From: an uncultured Peptoniphilaceae bacterium
GTDB lineage: Bacteria > Bacillota > Clostridia > Tissierellales > Peptoniphilaceae
Direction of reading: 5' to 3'
Length of the DNA stretch: 64,000 bases
Assembly (NCBI GenBank): GCA_943912255.1
Contig: CALTTP010000007.1
Coordinates: 1-64,000, forward strand
Position 1 is the first letter of the stretch; the number at the start of each line of letters is the position of its first letter. The translations under genes and the position numbers were made by a program. The notes beneath the pieces were generated by a model that worked only from the letters and a program-made list of their open reading frames with translations, was not told where the DNA came from and ran no database searches. Shown here one piece after another: positions 17,625 through 28,000 of the stretch.

Positions 17625-18365
17625 CTAATAGTAGACCTTCATCAAATAAAGCCCTGCCGGTGAAATTGTTGGGCCTGCAGCTTTTCTGTCAGCTTTTTCC
17701 AAGGCTTCTCTAAGCCAGTCCAAGTCTCTTTTACTTCTTCCCACTTCCACTAATGAACCTACGATTATCCTTACCATATTTCTTAAAAAACTTTCCGACT
17801 CAAAGTCAAATATAAAGTCATGTCCTTTCTGTTGGATGGTTAGACTATCTAAAGTCCTCTTCGTGTTAATGGGCTCATCGGGTTTTGAATTTGTAAAGGA
17901 CTGAAAATCGTGGTGTCCTAATAAAACTTCTGCCCCCTGTCTCATCTTTTCTAAGTCTAATTCATAGATGGTGTTTCCCTTATATCTCCTATACATGGGG
18001 TGCATCAACCTATTGTTATTTAGAATATATCTATAGTACTTTCCCTTAGCAGAAAAACGAGCGTGAAAATCTTTTGAAACCTCTTCCACTTTCACAATGA
18101 GTATCTCATCATCCACTAGAAAGGAATTTAATCCCCTTCTAATATTGTCTGGACTATAATTATCTGGGACAAAGAAGTTAAACACCTGTCCATAAGCGTG
18201 AACTCCCTTGTCTGTCCTACCTGCCGTTGACAGCTTTACATCTTGTTTTGTGACTATTTTTATAGCCCTTAAAACCTGACCTTCAACGGTTTTATAACCC
18301 TCTTGCTTCTGCCATCCAAAATAGTTAGAACCGTCGTAAGCCACAGTTACTTTCATATTCTTCAT
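17625..18365 (-). CDS. truA: tRNA pseudouridine(38-40) synthase TruA
   Basis: 246 residues. The catalytic aspartate is D52 in AGRTDKGVHAYGQV; other family blocks are YDGSNYFGWQ, FHARFSAKGKYYRYI and SFLRNMVRIIVG. It isomerises uridines 38-40 in tRNA anticodon arms. The ATG overlaps the ecfT stop by four bases, the usual ecfA-ecfA-ecfT-truA order in firmicutes. GGAGAG lies at a good distance from the start. Confidence 0.96.
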   Translation of the reverse strand: MKNMKVTVAYDGSNYFGWQKQEGYKTVEGQVLRAIKIVTKQDVKLSTAGRTDKGVHAYGQVFNFFVPDNYSPDNIRRGLNSFLVDDEILIVKVEEVSKDFHARFSAKGKYYRYILNNNRLMHPMYRRYKGNTIYELDLEKMRQGAEVLLGHHDFQSFTNSKPDEPINTKRTLDSLTIQQKGHDFIFDFESESFLRNMVRIIVGSLVEVGRSKRDLDWLREALEKADRKAAGPTISPAGLYLMKVYY

Positions 18366-19162
18366 AAAAGAACTCTCTCCACAATGTATCCAGCTAAAAA
18401 CAGAGTCATCAACAACATGGTTACATAATCTTTTTTATCAAAGTGAAGTTCGTTTAACCTAGTTCTTCCCTCTCCTCCATGGTAGCACCTAGCTTCCATG
18501 GCAGTGGCCAATTCATCGGCTCTTCTAAAGGAATTGATAAATAGAGGAACCAATAATGGAACAAGATTTTTAGCCCTTTTAAAAATATTTCCAGACTCAA
18601 AGTCCGCTCCCCTTGCCGACTGGGACTTCATAATCTTAGTGGCTTCATCAAATAGTGTTGGTATAAACCTTAAAGCTATTGTCATCATCATAGCCAGTTG
18701 ATGACTTGGAAATCCAATCTTTGACAAGGGCTTCATAATGGATTCTAGACCATCGGTTAAAGCTATTGGGGAAGTTGTCAAGGTCAAAAGGGAACTTGAA
18801 GTTACCAAAAATATAAGGCGTAGTCCCATAAAACTGGCAAAATAAATTCCTTCTCTGGTTATATTAAATATCCAAAACTTCAACAGCACTTCACCAGGGG
18901 TTGCAAATATATTTATCAAAAAAGTTAGGATAATGATAAATCTTAGAGATTTAATTCCCTTTAACAACAGTTTTACTGGAATTTTAGCATTATAAGTGAC
19001 TCCCCACAATATAAAGGCCAAAGGAATATACATAAGTAGGTTATTTACAATAAAAACACATATTAAAAAAACAAAAAGTCCATATATCTTTACCCTTGGG
19101 TCCAGACGGTGTACAAAGGACTCTCCTGGGAAGTACTGACCTAAAGTTATGTCTTTAAACAT
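18362..19162 (-). CDS. ecfT: ECF transporter transmembrane subunit EcfT
   Basis: 266 residues with about five membrane spans. The cytoplasmic coupling helices carry the SARGAD (KSQSARGADFESGN) and ARCYHGG (MEARCYHGGEGRTR) motifs; these two Ala-Arg-Gly type segments dock into the ATPases. The N-terminus has the family's FVHRLDPRVKI. It links EcfA1/A2 to exchangeable S components. It overlaps ecfA2 by eight bases and truA by four. Confidence 0.95.
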   Translation of the reverse strand: MFKDITLGQYFPGESFVHRLDPRVKIYGLFVFLICVFIVNNLLMYIPLAFILWGVTYNAKIPVKLLLKGIKSLRFIIILTFLINIFATPGEVLLKFWIFNITREGIYFASFMGLRLIFLVTSSSLLTLTTSPIALTDGLESIMKPLSKIGFPSHQLAMMMTIALRFIPTLFDEATKIMKSQSARGADFESGNIFKRAKNLVPLLVPLFINSFRRADELATAMEARCYHGGEGRTRLNELHFDKKDYVTMLLMTLFLAGYIVERVLL

Positions 19163-20018
19163 CTTTTGACCTCCTCAAAAAATCCTTCAACGCCTTTTCT
19201 CCTTCAGAGACCGTCAAGACGTCCGTAGGAACATTCATTCCCTTTTCCTTCAATTTAATCATGAGTTCAGTAATTTGTGGAACGTCAAGACCTACAGAGC
19301 GAAGCTTTTCATATTGAGCGAAAACCTCCCTTGGCTTTCCGTCCATTAAAATTTTGCCCTGATCTAAAACTACAAGTCTATTGACTAGTCTAGCCACTTC
19401 TTCCATGCTATGAGAAACCAAGATAATGGTCATGTTCTGTTCTTTGTAAAGATTGTTGATATTCTCTAAAATAGCATCTCTACCTCTTGGGTCTAGGCCA
19501 GCTGTTGGTTCGTCTAGTATAATAAACTTAGGTTTCATAGCTAAAACTCCAGCAATAGCAGCCCTTCTCTTCTGTCCACCGGATAGGTCAAAGGGAGAAA
19601 CTTCCTTGGTTCTTTCAAAGTCCAAGTCCACCATTTCACAGCTCCACTTAACCCTTTCTTCAATCTCCTCTTCAGGGCAGCCCATATTTCCTGGGCCAAA
19701 GGCAATGTCCTTGTAAATTGTCTCTTCAAAGAGTTGATACTCTGGATACTGAAATACAAGGCCCACTTTTTTCCTTATATTTCGCTTATTTTCCCCATCT
19801 TCTTTAGTATTGATGCCATCTACTATAACATCCCCTGACGTAGGAAGATTTAGGGCGTTAAGATGTTGTACCAAAGTGGATTTTCCACTCCCTGTATGGC
19901 CTATTATTCCTATAAATTCATTTTCTCCAATGGTTAGATTTACATTATCCAATGCCACCTTGGTGAAGGGATTGTCTGGATTATAAACATAACTTACATT
20001 TTTTAATTCTATTTCCAT
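19155..20018 (-). CDS. ecfA2: ECF transporter ATPase EcfA2
   Basis: 287 residues. Walker A GHTGSGKST, Q-loop LVFQYPEYQLFEETI, signature LSGGQKRRAAIAG and Walker B FIILDEPTAGLDP are intact. The Tyr-Pro-Glu-Tyr-Gln-Leu loop and Gly-Gln-Lys-Arg-Arg signature mark the A2 (second) ATPase. It forms a heterodimer with EcfA1 to energise vitamin or cofactor uptake, and overlaps ecfA1 by ten bases. Confidence 0.95.
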   Translation of the reverse strand: MEIELKNVSYVYNPDNPFTKVALDNVNLTIGENEFIGIIGHTGSGKSTLVQHLNALNLPTSGDVIVDGINTKEDGENKRNIRKKVGLVFQYPEYQLFEETIYKDIAFGPGNMGCPEEEIEERVKWSCEMVDLDFERTKEVSPFDLSGGQKRRAAIAGVLAMKPKFIILDEPTAGLDPRGRDAILENINNLYKEQNMTIILVSHSMEEVARLVNRLVVLDQGKILMDGKPREVFAQYEKLRSVGLDVPQITELMIKLKEKGMNVPTDVLTVSEGEKALKDFLRRSKDV

Positions 20019-20836
20019 AGCACATCCACCATCTCATCCACGGAAAGAATATCCTTAGGAATATCAAAACCATCTTGATTTAATCTAAAGGCAAGCTCTG
20101 TAACTTGAGGTACGTCCAGTCCCAACTCCTTCATCTTGTCAAATTCTGAAAATACCTCCCTAGGCTTTCCTTCCATACTAATTTTTCCTTCATTAAATAC
20201 AAAGACCCTATCTGCCAAAATTGCCTCTTCCATAAAATGGGTAATCAAAACAATTGTGCTCCCCTTTTCATTTAACTTAAGCATGGTTTTCACAATTTCT
20301 TCTCTACCAATGGGGTCAAGCATTGCAGTAGGTTCGTCCATTAAAAGACAGTCGGGATCCATGGCCAATATTCCTGCAATTGCCACCCGTTGTTTCTGAC
20401 CTCCAGACAAAAGGGCAGGGGAATGTCTCTTGTATTCAGTCATTTCTACAGTTTCCAAAGCCTCATCCACACGTCTTCTAAGCTCTGGCATCTTAACTCC
20501 TAAGTTTTCAGGACCAAAGGCAACGTCTTCTTCAACTATGGTTGCAACTATTTGGTTGTCGGGATTTTGAAAGACCATACCACAGGTTTTTCTAATTTCC
20601 AAGATATTTTCTTCATCTACTGTAGAAAGTCCCTTTACTCTGACTTCCCCTTTTGTTGGATTCATTTGTCCATTTATAAGTTTTGCCAAGGTGGACTTCC
20701 CTGAACCATTATGTCCCAATATGGCAATAAACTCACCTTTTTTTACCTTCAAGTTAATATCTTCCAAGGTATACTTTGTTGCATTTGGGTCATATTTAAA
20801 ACTTAGGTTGTCCACCTCAATTATTATTTCTTCCAT
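20009..20836 (-). CDS. ecfA1: ECF transporter ATPase EcfA1
   Basis: 275 residues. Walker A GHNGSGKST, Q-loop MVFQNPDNQIVATIVEEDVA, signature LSGGQKQRVAIAG and Walker B LLMDEPTAMLDP are intact. The Asn-Pro-Asp-Asn-Gln loop is diagnostic of the A1 subunit. GGAGAG precedes the ATG. It heads the ecfA1-ecfA2-ecfT-truA run and is 21 bases from the YwlG-like gene, so they are probably cotranscribed. Confidence 0.95.
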   Translation of the reverse strand: MEEIIIEVDNLSFKYDPNATKYTLEDINLKVKKGEFIAILGHNGSGKSTLAKLINGQMNPTKGEVRVKGLSTVDEENILEIRKTCGMVFQNPDNQIVATIVEEDVAFGPENLGVKMPELRRRVDEALETVEMTEYKRHSPALLSGGQKQRVAIAGILAMDPDCLLMDEPTAMLDPIGREEIVKTMLKLNEKGSTIVLITHFMEEAILADRVFVFNEGKISMEGKPREVFSEFDKMKELGLDVPQVTELAFRLNQDGFDIPKDILSVDEMVDVLWK

Positions 20837-20857
20837 TCTCTCTCCAATATATTAGAT

Positions 20858-21394
20858 TTAAGCGTACTTTGCCCTTTCTCCTCCAATTAACTTAGGTCTT
20901 CTTCTAGCACCAGTTACAATGGTCTTACCTACTTTATTTGGCTTTAGTCTTACGGGAATACAAACATGTTTCATATGCATTCCTATCATGGTCTGTCCAA
21001 TGTCCATTCCATAGTCCGCTTTAATAAATTCTACACATACTGGATCCTTCATCAACTTGTAAACTTCAGTTGCAAAAGATCCTCCCGCCTTTTTTTGTGG
21101 AACTACAGAAACTATTTCAAAACCGTACTTCAAAGCACATTCTCTTTCAACTACCAAGGCCCTATTGATATGTTCACAACCTTGAGCAGCTAAGAACAGA
21201 CCATTGTCTGAAGAAAGTTCCAACATGGTCTTTGCCACTTCACGACCAATATCCAAGTCGGAATTGGTTCCAATTCTATCTCCTACGATTTCACTGGAAG
21301 AACAACCAACCACTAAAATCTTTCCCTCTTCAAATTCACTTTGTTCCTTTAGAGATTCAAATGCAGCTTTTAATTCCATATTTAAATTATCCAT
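20858..21394 (-). CDS. TIGR01440/UPF0340 family protein (YwlG-like)
   Basis: 178 residues, the usual family length. Recognisable blocks are VVGCSSSEIVGDRIGTNS, AAQGCEHINRALVVE and QTMIGMHMKHVCIPVR. The fold contains conserved Cys, Glu and His, but no function has been established for the family. GGAGGAGA precedes the ATG. It sits between the rpoC terminator and the ECF genes and probably heads their operon. Confidence 0.9.
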   Translation of the reverse strand: MDNLNMELKAAFESLKEQSEFEEGKILVVGCSSSEIVGDRIGTNSDLDIGREVAKTMLELSSDNGLFLAAQGCEHINRALVVERECALKYGFEIVSVVPQKKAGGSFATEVYKLMKDPVCVEFIKADYGMDIGQTMIGMHMKHVCIPVRLKPNKVGKTIVTGARRRPKLIGGERAKYA

Positions 21395-21470
21395 AGTCTC
21401 CTCCTATTCTCCTACAGTGTAAGTCCATATAGAAAGTAAATTGGACTTAAGTTCTCAATACTTTCATAAA

Positions 21471-21494
21471 AAGCCGGACCTAAAGGCCCGGCTT
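21471..21494 (-). terminator. Terminator of the rpoBC operon
   Basis: On the minus strand AAGCCGGGCCT pairs with AGGTCCGGCTT (one mismatch) and is followed by TTTTTATG. It begins five bases after the rpoC stop, making rpoBC a self-contained unit. Confidence 0.85.
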
Positions 21495-21498
21495 ATAC

Positions 21499-24400
21499 TT
21501 ATTCTACAGTTTCAGCTTCTTCGTCTTCAATTACTTCCGTAACTTCAGCTTCCTCTTCAGCCATACCCTCGTAGTCAATATTGATTGTGTTGTACTTTTT
21601 AACACCTGTACCTGCAGGTATCAATTGACCTATGATTACATTCTCCTTAAGGCCAAGAAGTTCGTCTTCTTTTCCCTTAATTGCAGCTTCTGTCAAGACT
21701 CTAGTAGTCTCTTGGAAACTTGCTGCAGATAGGAAGGATTCTGTTGCAAGGGATGCCTTGGTAATACCAAGTAATACTCTAGTTCCCTCTGCAGGTTCCT
21801 TACCTTCTTCAAGTAATCTTTCGTTTTCAATCTCAAACTCTCTCAGGCTGACCATAGAGCCTTCAAGGAAGTCGGAATCATTAGAAGCTTCTATCTTAAC
21901 TTTAGAAAGCATTTGTTTTATTATAATTTCAATATGCTTATCGTCAATGTCTACCCCTTGTAGACGATAAACTTTTTGAACTTCTTTTATAATATAATCT
22001 TGAACGCCTTCTGGTCCATTCACCTCAAGAATATCATGAGGATTTACAGAACCTTCAGTTAATAGATCTCCCTTATTTATATACTCTCCTTCTTTAACCT
22101 TGATTCTAGCTCCATAAGTAATAGCATAAACTCTTTCTTCTCCATCATCGCTGGATACCAGTATATCGTGACGCTTTTTATTGTCTACGATGGATGCCTT
22201 ACCGTCGATTTCTGTGATATAAGCAAGCCCCTTAGGTTTTCTAGCCTCAAACAACTCTTCAACCCTTGGAAGACCTTGGGTGATTCCTACTCCTGCGATA
22301 CCACCGGAGTGGAAAGTTCTCATTGTAAGCTGTGTACCTGGTTCACCGATGGATTGAGCTGCAATAATACCAACAGCTTCCCCAACGTTAACAGGTTTAC
22401 CTGTTGCAAGGTTTCTACCATAGCATTTTGCACAAACACCATGAACAGACTTACATCCAAGAACAGATCTCACCTTCACTTCTTTTATACCCAGCTTCTT
22501 AATCTGTTCAGCAATATCCTCTGTTATAATTTCATTTTTCTGAACCACAAGTTCACCAGTTTCAAGGTTTAAGATATCTTCGAAAGCTGTTCTTCCAACA
22601 ATTCTTAAAGACATCTCCTCAATTACTTCCTTGCCTTCAGTAAAGTCCTTAGCCACTATATATCTATCAGTACCACAGTCGTCTTCTCTAACGATAATAT
22701 CTTGTGACACGTCTACAAGACGTCTAGTCAAGTATCCAGAGTCTGCAGTTCTTAGGGCCGTATCAGAAAGTCCCTTTCTAGAACCGTGGGTAGAAATAAA
22801 GAACTCTTGTACAGAAAGACCTTCCCTAAAGTTTGCCTTTATAGGAATTTCTATAGTTCTACCAGATGCAGAGGACATAAGACCTCTCATACCTGCCAAC
22901 TGACGAATTTGGTTAGTTGAACCTCTGGCTCCAGATTTAGCCATGATTGCAAGGTTATTTCTTGGATCAAGCTCTTCTAGTAGTGCATCTGTTACCTTAT
23001 CTGTAGTTTTATTCCAAATATCAATTACAAATTCATATCTTTCATCTTCTGAAACAAGACCCTTTCTAAGTAGTTTTTCATACTTATTTACTTCTTCATC
23101 TGCCTCTTCCAAAATGCTTTCCTTTGCATTTGGAACCTCTACGTCAGACATGGATATTGTAATTGCCGCAAGGGTGGAGAATTTGTATCCAGTTTCCTTG
23201 ATATAGTCAAGAAGTCTTGCAGTTCCAATGTTTCCATGCTTTCTAAAGCAACGGTCAATTATATCACCTAGGGTCTTCTTATCCACAAGTTTATCTACTT
23301 CCAAGGAATATGGGTCGGAACTTCTATCCACATATCCTAAATCTTGAGGAATACCGCTATTGAAGATAAACCTACCAACAGTAGATTTTACAAGTTTACC
23401 TCTGTCATTAGCATCTTTTTTAATCCTTACATTTACTATGGTATGAGTGTGAATAATCTTATTTTCATAAGCTCTAATCATCTCATCATAGTCTTGATAA
23501 CTTCTAACATTCTCTTCTTCGTCACCATCAGAAGTCAAATAGTATGCCCCTAAAACCATGTCCTGGGATGGAGTGGTAATAGGTCTACCATCCTTAGGTG
23601 CCAAGATATTGTTAGTAGACATCATAAGAAGTCTAGCCTCTGCTTGAGCTTCCACAGAAAGTGGCAAATGGACAGCCATTTGGTCTCCGTCGAAGTCTGC
23701 GTTATAAGCAGTACAAGCAAGAGGGTGAAGTTTTATAGCCTTACCTTCCACAAGAACTGGTTCAAAAGCTTGAATACCAAGTCTGTGAAGAGTAGGCGCT
23801 CTATTTAATAGTACAGGATGGTCTTGAATAATAGATTCAAGAATGTCCCAAACCTTGTCGCTTTCTCTTTCAACCATCTTCTTAGCATTTTTAATATTGT
23901 GAGCAACGCCTTTAACAACAAGCTCTCTCATTACAAAAGGCTTAAATAACTCTAAAGCCATCTTCTTAGGCAATCCACATTGATAGAATTTTAAATTAGG
24001 ACCAACGACAATTACGGAACGTCCTGAATAGTCTACACGCTTACCTAGAAGGTTTTGTCTAAATCTACCAGTCTTACCCTTAAGCATGTCGGAAAGAGAC
24101 TTTAACGGTCTATTTCCTGGACCTGTAACAGGTTTACCCCTTCTACCGTTGTCAATAAGAGCATCTACAGCTTCTTGAAGCATTCTCTTTTCATTTCTAA
24201 CGATAATTTCAGGAGCTCCAATATCTAGAAGTCTTTTCAATCTATTATTTCTATTGATTACCCTTCTATATAGGTCATTTAAGTCAGAAGTAGCAAATCT
24301 ACCACCTTCAAGTTGAACCATAGGTCTTAAATCCGGTGGAATAACAGGAATAGCTTCAAGAATCATCCAAGAAGGATCATTTCCCGATTCAATAAAGGCA

Positions 24401-25047
24401 TTTACCACTTCAAGTCTTCTTAAAATTCTAATCTTCTTTTGACCAGTAGCCCCTTGTAGCTCTTCCTTTAAATCTTCATATTCCTTATTCAAGTCGATAT
24501 TTAAAAGCAATTCCTTAACGGCTTCTGCTCCCATATCAGCTTTGAAATCTACCCCTTCAGTGTATTTTTCACAGGCTGCTGTGTATTCATATTCAGTAAG
24601 GAGTTGTTTTTCATACATATCCGTATCTCCGGATTCAATTACAACATAACTTGCAAAATACAAGATTTTTTCCAAAGCTCTTGGGCTTATATCAAGTAAA
24701 AGTCCCATTCTTGATGGAATTCCCTTAAAATACCAAATATGGGATACAGGGGCAGCTAGTTCAATATGCCCCATTCTCTCACGTCTTACTTTTGCTTTAG
24801 TTACTTCAACACCACATTTTTCACAAACTACGCCTTTGTATCTAACTCTTTTATACTTTCCACAATTACATTCCCAGTCCTTAGTAGGTCCGAAAATCTT
24901 CTCACAGAAAAGTCCCTCTTTTTCAGGTTTAAGGGTTCTATAATTTATAGTTTCAGGTTTCTTAACCTCTCCATAAGACCATTGTCTAATCTTTTGAGGA
25001 GAAGCAAGACCAATTTTCATTGAATCAAAAGTATTTAATTCTTCCAA
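21499..25047 (-). CDS. rpoC: DNA-directed RNA polymerase subunit beta'
   Basis: 1182 residues, typical of firmicutes. The N-terminal zinc site CNCGKYKRVRYKGVVCEKCG, the catalytic magnesium loop YNADFDGDQMAVH, the trigger-loop region LTMRTFHSGGIAG, and the second zinc cluster (GCKSVHGVCAKCYG) are all present. The start is TTG at 25047, matching the family's first residues (ELNTFDSMKIGLASP), with AAGGGAGA upstream. The acidic C-terminus is ordinary. It is cotranscribed with rpoB 24 bases upstream. Confidence 0.98.
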   Translation of the reverse strand: MEELNTFDSMKIGLASPQKIRQWSYGEVKKPETINYRTLKPEKEGLFCEKIFGPTKDWECNCGKYKRVRYKGVVCEKCGVEVTKAKVRRERMGHIELAAPVSHIWYFKGIPSRMGLLLDISPRALEKILYFASYVVIESGDTDMYEKQLLTEYEYTAACEKYTEGVDFKADMGAEAVKELLLNIDLNKEYEDLKEELQGATGQKKIRILRRLEVVNAFIESGNDPSWMILEAIPVIPPDLRPMVQLEGGRFATSDLNDLYRRVINRNNRLKRLLDIGAPEIIVRNEKRMLQEAVDALIDNGRRGKPVTGPGNRPLKSLSDMLKGKTGRFRQNLLGKRVDYSGRSVIVVGPNLKFYQCGLPKKMALELFKPFVMRELVVKGVAHNIKNAKKMVERESDKVWDILESIIQDHPVLLNRAPTLHRLGIQAFEPVLVEGKAIKLHPLACTAYNADFDGDQMAVHLPLSVEAQAEARLLMMSTNNILAPKDGRPITTPSQDMVLGAYYLTSDGDEEENVRSYQDYDEMIRAYENKIIHTHTIVNVRIKKDANDRGKLVKSTVGRFIFNSGIPQDLGYVDRSSDPYSLEVDKLVDKKTLGDIIDRCFRKHGNIGTARLLDYIKETGYKFSTLAAITISMSDVEVPNAKESILEEADEEVNKYEKLLRKGLVSEDERYEFVIDIWNKTTDKVTDALLEELDPRNNLAIMAKSGARGSTNQIRQLAGMRGLMSSASGRTIEIPIKANFREGLSVQEFFISTHGSRKGLSDTALRTADSGYLTRRLVDVSQDIIVREDDCGTDRYIVAKDFTEGKEVIEEMSLRIVGRTAFEDILNLETGELVVQKNEIITEDIAEQIKKLGIKEVKVRSVLGCKSVHGVCAKCYGRNLATGKPVNVGEAVGIIAAQSIGEPGTQLTMRTFHSGGIAGVGITQGLPRVEELFEARKPKGLAYITEIDGKASIVDNKKRHDILVSSDDGEERVYAITYGARIKVKEGEYINKGDLLTEGSVNPHDILEVNGPEGVQDYIIKEVQKVYRLQGVDIDDKHIEIIIKQMLSKVKIEASNDSDFLEGSMVSLREFEIENERLLEEGKEPAEGTRVLLGITKASLATESFLSAASFQETTRVLTEAAIKGKEDELLGLKENVIIGQLIPAGTGVKKYNTINIDYEGMAEEEAEVTEVIEDEEAETVE

Positions 25048-25071
25048 AGAGTGTCTCCCTTCATCAACTCA

Positions 25072-28000
25072 CTAATCTTCTAAATCTTCATCTTTCTCTA
25101 TAACGGAAAATCCTAAATCTGAATTCTCACTTTTCTTTTCAAAGTCATTTACTATCTCTTCACCCTTTTCGTATTCAACGCTATTAAAGTCTAAAACATC
25201 ATCGATATTCTCTTTAAATTGAATTTCACCATGACTACTATCCAGTAGCTTTACATCCAGGGATAGAGATTGAAGTTCCTTGATCAATACCTTGAAAGAT
25301 TCAGGAATTCCCGGTTCAGGGATATTTTCTCCTTTTACAATAGATTCATATGTCTTAACACGCCCTACAATATCGTCAGACTTAACAGTCAAAATCTCTT
25401 GCAGAGTATGAGAAGCACCATAGGCCTCTAAAGCCCAAACTTCCATCTCACCAAATCTTTGTCCACCGAATTGAGCCTTACCACCAAGAGGTTGTTGTGT
25501 AACAAGGGAGTAAGGACCAGTAGAACGAGCGTGAATCTTTTCATCAACAAGGTGATGCAGCTTCAACATATACATATATCCAACGGTAACAGGGTTGTCA
25601 AAAGGTTCCCCAGTTCTACCATCTCTAATTCTAAGCTTACCATTTTCAGGATATCCAGCTTCATTAAGAGCGTCTAGAATATCAAAGTCACTAGCACCAT
25701 CAAATACAGGTGTGGCAACCTTCCATCCTAATTTCTTAGCTGCAAGACCTAAATGAACTTCAAGCACCTGTCCAAGGTTCATACGAGAAGGTACCCCAAG
25801 AGGATTAAGAACAATTTGAATAGGAGTTCCATCATCAAGATATGGCATGTCCTCAATTGGAAGTACTCTAGAAACTACACCCTTATTACCATGACGACCA
25901 CACATCTTGTCCCCTACTTGAATCTTTCTCTTAGTAGCTACATAGACCCTAACAACTTGGTTAACACCAGGAGAAAGTTCATCTCCATTTGCTCTAGTAT
26001 AGACCTTAACATCAACGACAATACCTGTTTCTCCATGAGGCACTCTTAGAGAAGTATCCCTAACCTCTCTTGCCTTTTCACCAAATATTGCCCTTAAAAG
26101 TCTCTCTTCTGCGGAAAGTTCAGTTTCTCCCTTAGGAGTTACCTTACCAACTAGAATGTCACCACTGGTAACCTCAGCACCAATTCTGACAATTCCCCTG
26201 TCGTCAAGATCCTTTCTCATGTCCTCTCCCACATTAGGAATATCCTTTGTAATCTCTTCAGGACCAAGCTTTGTCTCTCTTGCTTCACTTTCATGCTCTT
26301 CAATGTGAACAGAAGTTAAAACATCATCTATAACAAGTTTTTCATTTAATAACATGGCATCCTCGAAATTGTATCCTTCCCATGTCATAAATGCTATTAA
26401 TATATTTTTACCAAGAGCTATTTCACCATTTTCCGTACTTGGACCATCTGCTAGTACATCCCCAGCAGTAATCTTTTGTCCCAATTTTACAATTGACCTT
26501 TGGTTAAAAGTAGTTCCTTGGTTAGATCTCTTAAATTTTAAAACTCTATAATATTCTACCTTTTTGTCCGAATCCCTAGTAACTTGAATTTCATCACTGG
26601 AAACCTTAGTTACAACACCATCGGACTTAGCAACCACTACAACACCAGAGTCCTTAGCAGCCCTATGCTCAATACCGGTACCAATAATTGGCGCATCGGT
26701 TTTCAATAGAGGAACTGCCTGTCTTTGCATGTTTGAACCCATTAGCGCTCTAGTAGCGTCATCATTTTCCAAGAAAGGTATCATAGCCGTACCAACAGAT
26801 ACAATCTGTTGAGGGCTAACGTCCATATAGTGAACCTCTTCACGAGGATAAATATCATTTTCTCCATAATATCCACGGCCTAAAACCCTCTCATTAATTA
26901 GGTTTCCCTCTTCATCTAAAGGTTCATTGGCCTGAACTATGATATATAAGTCCTCCTGATCTGCAGTTAACTTGTGAATTTCATTAGTAACCTTACCATT
27001 TACTACCTTTCTATAAGGAGTTTGAATAAAACCATACTCATTAAGGCTAGCATAGGTAGTCATGGAAGTTATAAGACCGATATTTGGTCCTTCAGGAGTC
27101 TCAATAGGACAGATTCTACCATAATGAGAATCGTGAACGTCCCTTACCTCAGCCCCAGCTCTGTCCCTAGAAAGACCCCCAGGTCCAAGAGCAGACATCC
27201 TTCTCTTGTGAGTAAGTTCAGCAAGAGGGTTAGTTTGGTCCATAAATTGAGATAACTGAGAAGAACCGAAGAACTCTTTAATAGAAGCTACAACCGGTCT
27301 AATATTTATAAGAGCTTGAGGAGTTGCCAAGTCAGGGTCTTGAGTAGACATTCTCTCCTTAACCACTCTTTCCATTCTAGAAAGACCAATTCTAAATTGA
27401 TTTTGTAAAAGCTCACCAACAGCTCTAACCCTTCTATTTCCTAAATGGTCGATATCATCAACATTACCAACACCATAAAATAGATTGAATTCATAGGAAA
27501 TACTAGCAAGAATATCCTGAGGAGTAATGTGAATTGGGCTAAGTTCTGGAACAGCTTCCTTAATAGCCTTGTAAATATCCTCTTCGGATTCATTTTCTTC
27601 TAAAATTTCCTTCATTTTAGGATAATACACCTTTTCAGAAAGTCTCAAATCAGAAAAATCCATGTCCAAACCAAAAGAGTCAAGACTTACAAACCTATTG
27701 CTGATTACCCTAACCTTTTGCTCATCCACCATGACATCAAGATAATAAATACCAGCATTTTCAATTTCTAAAGCCAATTCAGGAGTGATAAACTCTCCCT
27801 CAGAAGCTAAAATTTCACCAGTTTCTTCATTTACAACGTCAGAAGCGGCATAAGTACCTGTGATTCTATTTACTAAAGAAAGTTTCTTATTGAACTTATA
27901 CCTTCCAACCTTTGCTAAATCATATCTTCTAGCATCAAAGAAGAGATTGTTTATTAAAGGTTCAGCAGATTCCAAAGAAGCAGGGTCTCCTGGCTTTAAC

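Noticed and set aside
26974..27300. Rifampicin-resistance change in rpoB
   Set aside because: The cluster I region shows the usual wild-type residues, so there is nothing to report.
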